Shown piece by piece: positions 7,759-14,624 of a stretch of 35,489 nucleotides of DNA. The position numbers and the translations under genes were made by a program. The stretch's first letter is position 1. Each line of letters begins with the position of its first letter. The stretch is from Candidatus Woesearchaeota archaeon (lineage in GTDB: Archaea; Nanobdellota; Nanobdellia; SCGC-AAA011-G17; GW2011-AR18). Under the pieces are notes generated by a model. It was not told the DNA's origin. It worked only from the letters and a program-made list of their open reading frames with translations, and searched no databases. Where the stretch lies: positions 1 through 35,489 of the forward strand of contig JAGWAD010000016.1 in NCBI GenBank assembly GCA_018302105.1, in the 5' to 3' direction.

Positions 7759-7857
7759 TTTCTATTAGTAATGGAGATTATATTATAAAAATTACTATTG
7801 GTAATGGAGATTTTATATAATAAATTACTATTCTTAATGGAAATGTTTATAAACATG
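7759..7857 (+). repeat. Three tandem 33-bp repeats, likely operator/promoter array of the ATPase gene
   Basis: The core CTATTAGTAATGGAGATT starts at 7762, CTATTGGTAATGGAGATT at 7795 and CTATTCTTAATGGAAATG at 7828. The starts are exactly 33 bp apart, close to three helical turns. Each core is a near-perfect 13-bp palindrome of the form CYATTnnTAATRG, and each is followed by a TATA-like segment. The third unit contains TTTATAAA (7846-7853), 22-29 bases before the ATG at 7875, and is the likely working promoter. A dimeric repressor or the ATPase itself could bind all three. Confidence 0.75.
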
Positions 7858-7874
7858 TGCCTCTTTTATATAAT

Positions 7875-9125
7875 ATGGAAAAAGTACGCCTTAAGGAGAT
7901 AGTAATTAGCCAACAAACATTGCAATACAAAGAAATTCTTATAGATAGAGAAATTTCCAAAAATCTGGACTCTTACATAAAGACACCATTCATAATAATA
8001 ATATCTGGAATAAGAAGAACTGGCAAATCAACTTTATTATATCAAATAAAACAGAAATATCCTGGATATTATTTAAATTTTGATGATGAAAGATTAGTTG
8101 AATTTAAGTTAGAAGATTTTCAAATGCTAGATGAAATTTTTCTTGAAGTTTATGGCGAGAAAAAATATTATTATTTTGATGAAATGCAAAATATCAGCGG
8201 TTGGGAAAGATTTGTAAGAAGAATTCACGATGAAGGAAAAAAAGTATTTATTACAGGATCAAATGCATCAATGCTAAGCAGGGAATTAGGAACACATTTG
8301 ACTGGAAGATATCTGGCAATAACTCTTTATCCATTTTCCTTTAAAGAATTTTTAGATTTTAAAAACATAAAATTTGAAAACAATGATTTTTACTTAACAG
8401 CAGGAAAGATAAAATTAAAAAAATATTTTGAAGAATATCTAATAACTGGGGGTTTTCCAGAATATTTAAAAACTAAAAACACTGAATATTTAAAAACATT
8501 ATATGAAAATATTCTTTATAGAGATATAATAGTAAGATATAAACTTACAAATGAAAAAGCATTAAAGGAATTGGTTTACATAGCTGCAAATAATATTTCT
8601 AATGATATAAGTTTTAATTCCATAAAAAAAACCTTACAATTAGGGAGCTCAACAACAGTAAAAGATTATTTTGACTTTTTTGAAAATAGTTATCTTATAT
8701 TTTTAATAAATAAATTTTATTTTTCATTAAAGAAACAAACATATTCAAGCAAAAAACTTTATATTATTGATACCGCTTTAGCAATAAATCTAGGGTTTAG
8801 GATATCAAAGGATATTGGCAGATTATTAGAAAATTTAATATTTATAGAATTAAGAAGAAGAAGAAAAGAAATCTATTATTATTCTGATAAAAGAGAATGT
8901 GATTTTGTAATAAAAAATGGGACAAAAATAACTGAAGTGTTTCAATCATGCTATGAATTAAATGAAGATAATAAAAAAAGAGAAATAGAAGGTTTATTAG
9001 AAGCAATGACTAAGTTTAGATTAAAAGAAGGAATAATATTAACATTAGACCAAAAAGAAGATATTATAATGGATAAGAAAAAAATAAAGATTATTCCTGT
9101 CTGGGAATATTTATTATCAAAGTGA
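7875..9125 (+). CDS. Archaeal DUF4143-type AAA ATPase
   Basis: From the ATG at 7875 the protein has 416 residues; a GTG at 7857 is in frame but lies too close to the TATA box. It has a Walker A GIRRTGKS (45-52), a Walker B YYYFDEMQ (98-105), a sensor-like FITGSNASML (125-134) and GRYLAITLYPFSFKEFL, the hallmark of this ATPase family. After that comes the DUF4143 winged-helix region (SSTTVKDYFDFFENSYLIFL) and a PD-(D/E)XK-like end with RECDFVIKNGTKITEV. Such genes are scattered, fast-moving and abundant in archaea; proposed roles range from mobile-element ATPase to defence, and none is proven. It stands alone behind a 33-bp repeat array. Confidence 0.9.
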   Translation: MEKVRLKEIVISQQTLQYKEILIDREISKNLDSYIKTPFIIIISGIRRTGKSTLLYQIKQKYPGYYLNFDDERLVEFKLEDFQMLDEIFLEVYGEKKYYYFDEMQNISGWERFVRRIHDEGKKVFITGSNASMLSRELGTHLTGRYLAITLYPFSFKEFLDFKNIKFENNDFYLTAGKIKLKKYFEEYLITGGFPEYLKTKNTEYLKTLYENILYRDIIVRYKLTNEKALKELVYIAANNISNDISFNSIKKTLQLGSSTTVKDYFDFFENSYLIFLINKFYFSLKKQTYSSKKLYIIDTALAINLGFRISKDIGRLLENLIFIELRRRRKEIYYYSDKRECDFVIKNGTKITEVFQSCYELNEDNKKREIEGLLEAMTKFRLKEGIILTLDQKEDIIMDKKKIKIIPVWEYLLSK

Positions 9126-9215
9126 ATTTTTTAATACATTATTTAGAAACTATTGTGGAATGCGTGGTTTTGTATCAATAAAAAAGTTTATTAATCTGTT
9201 AACAAATTGAAGTCT

Positions 9216-9719
9216 ATGGGTTATTTTGTTATTATTCGTGGTCCTTTAGGAATAGGCAAGTCTACTTTATCAAAAAAACTTACTAAAATTTTAAAAGGTA
9301 ATTATATTTCTATGGATAAGATTGTAGATAAAAACAGGATAATTAAGAAACGAGATAAAAATGGTTTGATTGATGTAAGGAACTTTATTCATGCAAATAC
9401 AGTTTTATTGCCTGTTGCTTTGAAATTTTTAAAAGAAGACAAACCAGTTACGACTGATGGCTGTTTTTATCATAAAGAACAGATTGTTGATTTAATTAAT
9501 AGATTAAAACCTTATGATGTTTATATTTTTGACTTAAAGGCGCCAGTAGACATTTGTATAGAAAGGGATAAACATAGAAAAATAAGTCTTGGCGAAGATG
9601 CGACAAGAGCAGTTTATAATGCAGTTTCCAGAATTGATTGCGACATTAAAATTGATACTCTTGGAAAAACACCAGACCAGACTATTAAAGAAATATTAAA
9701 ACATCTGCCCAGACAATAA
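9216..9719 (+). CDS. P-loop kinase of the AAA_33/shikimate-kinase-like group
   Basis: The 167-residue protein begins with FVIIRGPLGIGKSTLSKKL, a Walker A loop typical of small nucleotide or metabolite kinases. Next are YISMDKIVD, where shikimate- and gluconate-kinase-like enzymes bind substrate, and a VTTDGCFYH strand in place of a Walker B. It ends with YIFDLKAPVDICIERDKHR, which resembles the LID arginine region. The phosphate acceptor cannot be read. The start at 9216 is preferred to an in-frame TTG nine bases upstream because TTTATTA at 9187-9193 would place transcription start close to this ATG. Its last 24 bases overlap the end of the convergent kinase gene on the other strand. Confidence 0.75.
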   Translation: MGYFVIIRGPLGIGKSTLSKKLTKILKGNYISMDKIVDKNRIIKKRDKNGLIDVRNFIHANTVLLPVALKFLKEDKPVTTDGCFYHKEQIVDLINRLKPYDVYIFDLKAPVDICIERDKHRKISLGEDATRAVYNAVSRIDCDIKIDTLGKTPDQTIKEILKHLPRQ

Positions 9720-10589
9720 TTTTTCTAATAAATTTATATCCTTTAATAACCTATTATTCTTTTCTTTTATCTTCTTAGTCAATCCTAAGCTCCATAAAGA
9801 ATAACCTATAGAACTAAATAAAAGAATCAAATAAAAAATATACAATTTTTTCCTACTTACGGAAGTGTTTGGATAACCATAAGATTTTAAAAATAATTTT
9901 ATTTGCTTTCTGGATAATATATAAGAATCTATAAAATATACTATTTCCCTTTCTGGCATCCCATAGCCTGCAAACTCCCAGTCTATTAACTTTACTTTAT
10001 CTTTTTTATAAAAAATATTTTCTCTTGAAGAATCATTGTGCAATAAAGAACATAATTTTCTATCAGAGAAAATTTTATTATTTTCTATACAAATCTTTAA
10101 CCCCTTATTGATGCACATTTCTAGTTTTTTACTTAAAGTAATATTATTAATGTACTGTTTATATTTTAAGTAATTATTGTAGTAAGGTTTTACTGCAGAT
10201 TTTACAGAATAAGGTTTGGTTTTTCTTTTATTCTTATGAAGTTCTTTAAACCATTTAGCCATAGTAATTACAAAATTATCTGTTGGTTTGTTTGGTGGAT
10301 GAATTCCTTCTATAAATTCTTCAATTAAATAATCCATTTCAATTATCTTGCGAGAACTATCAAATAAGAAAACCTTTGGAGCTAAACCAAGACTTAATGA
10401 TTTTAGTAATTTGTATTCTTTTTTTAGATTTTTGAATTGTTTATTATTCTCAATTCTTAATACAAATTTTTCTTTATCTGTTTCTAATACATAATTTATA
10501 TTATGATTTCCTTTAGCCAGAAATTTATAAGCAATTAGTTTTGTATTTAATTTTTTACAAATATTTTCAACCTGATTTTTTTTAATCAT
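9696..10589 (-). CDS. APH/choline-kinase-fold phosphotransferase (copy 1)
   Basis: This 297-residue kinase-fold protein has the small-lobe strand KFVLRIENN (lysine/arginine for ATP), an EEFIEG hinge (about residue 90), the catalytic loop SLLHNDSSRENIF (H-x-D-x4-N) and the metal-binding KLIDWEFAGYG. This is the aminoglycoside phosphotransferase/choline kinase superfamily, whose members phosphorylate sugars, choline, amino alcohols or drugs; the acceptor here is unknown. The glycine usual after the catalytic-loop histidine is asparagine (HND), a mild deviation. A second, clearly related gene lies two genes upstream, with a ParB-like gene between. It is convergent with the P-loop kinase by a 24-base overlap. 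Confidence 0.82.
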   Translation of the reverse strand: MIKKNQVENICKKLNTKLIAYKFLAKGNHNINYVLETDKEKFVLRIENNKQFKNLKKEYKLLKSLSLGLAPKVFLFDSSRKIIEMDYLIEEFIEGIHPPNKPTDNFVITMAKWFKELHKNKRKTKPYSVKSAVKPYYNNYLKYKQYINNITLSKKLEMCINKGLKICIENNKIFSDRKLCSLLHNDSSRENIFYKKDKVKLIDWEFAGYGMPEREIVYFIDSYILSRKQIKLFLKSYGYPNTSVSRKKLYIFYLILLFSSIGYSLWSLGLTKKIKEKNNRLLKDINLLEKLLSGQMF

Positions 10590-10620
10590 TATCTTATAGC
10601 TTAATATTCATTTAAATACC

Positions 10621-11142
10621 TTACTTTGATCTTAAATAATCAATCATATACCCCAGTATATCTCCATTTTCTATCATTGCTTCAGTTTTTTCTGCAACAG
10701 TCCAGAATTTTTTTGGATGTTTTAAAAAATGTTCTTTAAGACCATTAATTGTAGCTTCAAATGTATTGTCTATACCAAATTTTCCAGAATCTTTTAGTGT
10801 CCTAGCTTTTGTTATATCTGAATCATTTTCAATGATTATACCTATAATATTTCTTTTAGCTAAATATGCAGCACTAGCTCTATGCTTTCCATCCATTTGA
10901 AAAAACTCAACATGATGAGTAGAAATAAACTTTTCAAAAACTCTTATGTAAGAAGATAATCTTTGATCTTGGATAAAATAGAGTAATACTATGACTATTG
11001 GGATTAATGGAATTGGAACGATTTTACTATAATCTTTATTTTTAAAATACTCAAAGTATTCAATTAAAGCTTTTGGACTATGTAATGGTGGATAATCATT
11101 TAGTCCAATAATCTGTTCTGGTAAAACTGATATTTGTTTCAT
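10621..11142 (-). CDS. ParB/sulfiredoxin-like domain protein
   Basis: The 173-residue protein holds a ParB-type core: an N-terminal strand PEQIIGLNDYPPLHSPKALI and later VEFFQMDGKHRASAAYLAKR, where the G-x-H-R box is the ATP/CTP-contact motif of the ParB N-terminal/sulfiredoxin fold. Such proteins may be nucleotidases, kinases (SerK-like) or DNA partition factors; this one has no HTH domain, so classical ParB partitioning is unlikely. SerK-like free serine kinases share the DGKHR motif, which would suit its position between two small-molecule kinases. It ends 31 bases before copy 1 of the APH-fold gene, so the two may be co-transcribed. Confidence 0.65.
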   Translation of the reverse strand: MKQISVLPEQIIGLNDYPPLHSPKALIEYFEYFKNKDYSKIVPIPLIPIVIVLLYFIQDQRLSSYIRVFEKFISTHHVEFFQMDGKHRASAAYLAKRNIIGIIIENDSDITKARTLKDSGKFGIDNTFEATINGLKEHFLKHPKKFWTVAEKTEAMIENGDILGYMIDYLRSK

Positions 11143-11443
11143 AAAAAATAAAATAAACTGAACTTTATATAACTTATTGTGTTGTCCAAAAGATCCTGTT
11201 AATATTAATAAAATTGGTTTAAGTATAAAATAGGCATATTAAATAAATTTTATTTTTTAATAACGTAATCGTTAACAAAGTCAAATTCCAAAAGTTATCC
11301 AAATATAAAAGGTTTTAACTCCCAATTCCATACTTTTTTTAAATTAGTAATTAGAATATAGCATTATTTTTAAATATTTTTGTATTGATAGTGGCTATTT
11401 ATATATACTTAGTGATATAAAATGTTTAATTTAATAAAATATC
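11143..11443. other. Intergenic region, no gene seen
   Basis: This 301-base AT-rich stretch separates the ParB-like gene from APH-fold copy 2 on the same strand. It contains TATA-like runs (for example TTTATATAAC near 11165, which could drive the ParB-like gene) but no RNA-like structure, repeat or coding frame that I can support. Confidence 0.5.
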
Positions 11444-12391
11444 CTAAAAAAAGTTACTATTTTTTATAATCTGCCTTGTTTTTTTTAGTTCTTTTATTAT
11501 TCTGTTTTCAACTTTTTTCTTATTATGATGAGAATGTTTTTCCTGAATCTTATTTTCTTTTATTAATCTTAGTCTATTAATAAACCATGCTAATGTTGAG
11601 AATGATTCTATTAATTCTATAACATTAAATATTTCTTTGGTTAAACTGTTTATTTTGTATCTGTATGAATTTAGGAATATTTTCTTTCTTTCTTCATTAT
11701 AACAATAATGTCTTATGAATTGCATTAAATCCCATTCTGGTAAGTCATACTCTGCAAATTCCCAGTCTACTAGTTTTATTCCTGTTTTTGTCAAGAAAAT
11801 GTTTTCTGACCAAGGATCTCCATGAATTAATGAAAAATTATTTCTTTTGTGCAATAATTTATCTTTTTCTTTAATAATTGTAATCATTTTATTATAAATT
11901 TCTTCAGTTCTAATTCTTATTTTTCCTTCTAAATGATGTATTGATTTTTTATAATCTTTTAATCCATGTGCACCTAATGCCTTAATTAATGAATAATAAT
12001 TATTTTTTCTTGCAAACTTAGGTATTCTATTTGTTTTATTGTTGTGTAGTATTTTATACCATTTCCCCATATTTTTAATAAATTCTTCATCATTCTTGGG
12101 ATGTTTTCCTTCAAGATACTCTTCTATTAAATAATTTTTATTAATTATTTTCTTACTCAAATCACAAATGTAAACTTTTGGCGCCAAATTTGTATTTTCT
12201 AATAATTTTAAGACTCTGTATTCTTCTATTAATGGATTTTTATTAATACTGCTTATACGTAAGACAAACTTTCTTTCCCTAGAATTCAATAAATAATTAA
12301 AATTATGGGCTCCAGCACCAAGGAAAGAATAAGAAGAGATTTCATATCCTAACTTTTTAGAGATTAGATCTAACTTTCTTTTATTTAACAT
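11444..12391 (-). CDS. APH/choline-kinase-fold phosphotransferase (copy 2)
   Basis: This 315-residue relative of the gene at 9696-10589 shares the same order of motifs: YSFLGAGAHNFNYLL, KFVLRISS, APKVYICDLSKKII, NYLIEEYLEGKHP, then a canonical catalytic loop SLIHGDPWSENIF and KLVDWEFAEYDLPEWDL. All catalytic residues of the APH fold (H-G-D-x4-N and D-W-E) are intact, so it should be an active kinase. The two copies have diverged strongly, implying an old duplication or two separate gains with different substrates. The N-terminus and TATA-like sequences upstream suggest its own promoter. The substrate is unknown; choline- or ethanolamine-like or sugar substrates are possible. Confidence 0.85.
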   Translation of the reverse strand: MLNKRKLDLISKKLGYEISSYSFLGAGAHNFNYLLNSRERKFVLRISSINKNPLIEEYRVLKLLENTNLAPKVYICDLSKKIINKNYLIEEYLEGKHPKNDEEFIKNMGKWYKILHNNKTNRIPKFARKNNYYSLIKALGAHGLKDYKKSIHHLEGKIRIRTEEIYNKMITIIKEKDKLLHKRNNFSLIHGDPWSENIFLTKTGIKLVDWEFAEYDLPEWDLMQFIRHYCYNEERKKIFLNSYRYKINSLTKEIFNVIELIESFSTLAWFINRLRLIKENKIQEKHSHHNKKKVENRIIKELKKTRQIIKNSNFF

Positions 12392-12615
12392 ACAATAATT
12401 CTAAGAATTTATACTTAAAAATGTATCTTTATCTAAATACTATATTATTATACAAAACTAATAATTTTCTCAAATAGTATTAATTATAATGACTATATAC
12501 AATATATCTTGTTAATGTTATAGTACTAATACGATAATATGATAGAAAACGAACACAAACATTCAAAAAATCTAATTATTTTTTTGTTGATTAATATGAA
12601 AAACTTATATTCCGA

Positions 12616-13608
12616 CTAATGATTTTTAGATTTTATAGTTAGAAGGTTGTTTAATTGTATTATTTTTTCCATAAACTCATTAGAAGTTAAGCCTAAATGT
12701 TTTGCAGATTTAATGAAATCAGATTCTATAGCTAAATAAGGATTAGGATTTATTTCCAAAACATAAGCTGTATTATCTGCATACCTTATATCCATAGTTG
12801 CATAACCCGCACTATTCAACCTTGAAAATATCAATTTAGCTGTTTCTTTTATCTTATTATCCAACTCAGGCTCTAGATCTTTAACTCTTGAATAAGTATT
12901 TTTGAAAGCATTTGTGTTTCTGCTCCATTTTGCTTTATATGATAATATTTTAGGTTTATTTTCAAAATGTTCTGAAAAATCAATTTCTAAAATTGGAAAA
13001 GTTTCAACTTCTCCTTTATTGAACACAATAGGGACACAAAACTCTCTCCCATCTATATACTGTTCTATAAAAACCTTGTCAAATTTTTTGAAAATTTCTG
13101 ATAATTTCCTATTTAATTCTACTTCGTTATAAACTACTGAGTCTTCATCAATACCAAGAGAAGCGTCTGTTGCTGCAGGTTTAATTATTATTGGATAGCT
13201 CAAATTAGCAGGAATTTTCATATTTTGGCCTATTAAATGATATGAAGGGGTTTCAACACCGCAATTTTGAAAGAATTCCTTTGCTTTTGGCTTGTCTGTA
13301 AACAAATAATGTATTTTTCTATTGCAACCACTGAATGGAATGCCTAATTTATCTAATTTTTCAAATAACTGGTCATATTCTTCTATGTCATCAATACCAT
13401 CTGCACCATTAAAAATGAAATCATAATCTGCTTTTTTTATTTCTTTTACAAAATTTTCAGAATATTCAATTAGTTCAACTTCATGATTGTTAGATCTAAT
13501 TCTATCTGCTAAGTACTTATCTGCAGTGCATATTTCTTTCTGAACAACTGCAAGCCCATGAATGTCCTGAATTATTTCTTCCGGACAATAAAGATATCCT
13601 ATACGCAT
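12616..13608 (-). CDS. ATP-grasp ligase of the D-alanine-D-alanine ligase type
   Basis: The 330-residue enzyme has an N-terminal Rossmann-like domain (VELIEYSENF, DYDFIFNGADG), a SGCNRKIHYLFTDKPKAKEF linker, the ATP-grasp strand PIIIKPAATDASLGI (139-153), the adenine-contact EQYIDGREF (182-190) and the Mg2+ site DIRYADNTAYVLEINPNPYL near residue 290. These are the marks of Ddl-like ATP-grasp enzymes, which join two small carboxylate/amine substrates with ATP. Archaea generally lack murein, so the product may be another dipeptide or amide; strict D-Ala specificity cannot be read. Two L,D-transpeptidases, also murein-type enzymes, lie elsewhere in the window. The start has TATA-like AT tracts upstream in the gene-free region. 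Confidence 0.82.
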   Translation of the reverse strand: MRIGYLYCPEEIIQDIHGLAVVQKEICTADKYLADRIRSNNHEVELIEYSENFVKEIKKADYDFIFNGADGIDDIEEYDQLFEKLDKLGIPFSGCNRKIHYLFTDKPKAKEFFQNCGVETPSYHLIGQNMKIPANLSYPIIIKPAATDASLGIDEDSVVYNEVELNRKLSEIFKKFDKVFIEQYIDGREFCVPIVFNKGEVETFPILEIDFSEHFENKPKILSYKAKWSRNTNAFKNTYSRVKDLEPELDNKIKETAKLIFSRLNSAGYATMDIRYADNTAYVLEINPNPYLAIESDFIKSAKHLGLTSNEFMEKIIQLNNLLTIKSKNH

Positions 13609-14144
13609 TTTTCTAATTTTATTTTTTTATAATATTATGATGTATATGTTATTTAAATATTTTTTTGTTTTAGAAAAATTTTTCAAAAAAATTATTTTAT
13701 GCTTTTTTAGATTAAATTAAAAAATTTTATCCTATTTTATTTTAAAATTATTAATAAAAAATAAAATATTATTTTTCTCGACGGAGAATTTCTTAATTTC
13801 AATAAATATTTTTGATTTTATTTAATACACATTGATTTTTATGGTTTTTATTTGATTTTTTGAAAAAAAGTTATCAATTTCTAATTTATGGTGAATTTAT
13901 TAGATTTTTTAAAATTTTTAACTAAAAAATTATTATTTTCATGATTTTTGAATGTTTGATGATCAAAATTTGTAAAAATTTTGTTTAACATAAGTTTTTA
14001 GCTAAGAAATGCTAATAATTTTACTATTTATTATACTTTTTTCACAATTTCTTATAGAATATAAGAATATTTTACCAGTTTTAGTTAATATTTTCCAAAA
14101 ATTTTCAGTAATGTTTATAAATTTCAATTTCTTAATAAATTTTA
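13609..14144. other. Gene-free, extremely AT-rich region between divergent genes
   Basis: This 536-base stretch is roughly 10-16% G+C by counting sample lines, well below the rest of the window. It holds two small hairpins: TTCTC-GACG-GAGAA at 13775-13788 and CAAAATTT-GTAA-AAATTTTG at 13964-13983, the latter with a GNRA-type loop. It has no coding frame. A TATA box TTTATAAAT near 14115 serves the gene at 14145. Possible roles are an origin-type unwinding region or simply a promoter desert; neither is proven. Confidence 0.45.
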
Positions 14145-14441
14145 ATGAGAAAATTTGAAATTAACTGGAAAATTGTTTTTTGGACAGGAGTTATTGTAAT
14201 CTTTCTATGGATCCTTGCTAAAAAGGCAGGCTTGTTTAATACACCCTTAATTATAGAAATAATTCCTTATATTGGTGGGATAATTGTAATTTTAGCTATA
14301 GTTAAAGAAATGGGCAAAACAATTAATAAACTTGATAATACAATTTCTGATATAAAAGAAATGAAGACTGAAATTAAAAATATCGGATGTGAACTGCATA
14401 ATTTAGACAAGAGAGTTGCGGTTTTAGAGACAAGAATCTAA
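14145..14441 (+). CDS. Small membrane protein with C-terminal coiled coil
   Basis: The 98-residue protein has two hydrophobic helices (IVFWTGVIVIFLWILAKKAG at about 10-29 and IIEIIPYIGGIIVILAIVKE at about 36-55) followed by a heptad-like charged helix NKLDNTISDIKEMKTEI up to the C-terminus. This plan, a hairpin in the membrane with a cytoplasmic coiled coil, is common for small DPANN proteins of unknown function that may organise membranes or anchor partners. A TATA box TTTATAAAT lies about 27 bases before the ATG, so the mRNA is probably leaderless. No family was recognised. Confidence 0.75.
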   Translation: MRKFEINWKIVFWTGVIVIFLWILAKKAGLFNTPLIIEIIPYIGGIIVILAIVKEMGKTINKLDNTISDIKEMKTEIKNIGCELHNLDKRVAVLETRI

Positions 14442-14474
14442 TTTTCTATTTCTTAAGAAGTTTTATAAATTTTG

Positions 14475-14624
14475 GTGATTGATACATTTCCCAAGAATAT
14501 TGATGAAGATTTAACTCAAATTTCAATAGAAGAAAAATTAGATAAACTTATACCCTATTTAATAATTAGCAACTTATTTGTTGATCAAAATAGATACATT
14601 GATCCTGAGGCGGTTATTTATTAA
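14475..14624 (+). CDS. Possible 49-residue protein (GTG start)
   Basis: A frame from GTG reads MIDTFPKNIDEDLTQISIEE, then KLDKLIPYLIISNLFVDQNR and a short tail ending in IY, stopping four bases into the end of the LeuRS gene on the other strand. The composition is protein-like (amphipathic middle helix), and it directly follows the small membrane protein gene. However, it lacks an ATG, has no clear ribosome-binding site, and the TATAAAT nearby is too close for a leaderless start. It may be a remnant or chance. Confidence 0.28.
   Translation: MIDTFPKNIDEDLTQISIEEKLDKLIPYLIISNLFVDQNRYIDPEAVIY

Noticed and set aside
12539-12619. 26-residue + strand frame before the Ddl-like gene end
   Set aside because: Short, no promoter at proper distance, no recognisable pattern; overlaps the stop region of the opposite gene.
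13955-13990. TGATGA followed by a hairpin, considered as a C/D-box RNA
   Set aside because: There is no CTGA D box at a suitable distance; the hairpin in very AT-rich DNA can arise by chance.
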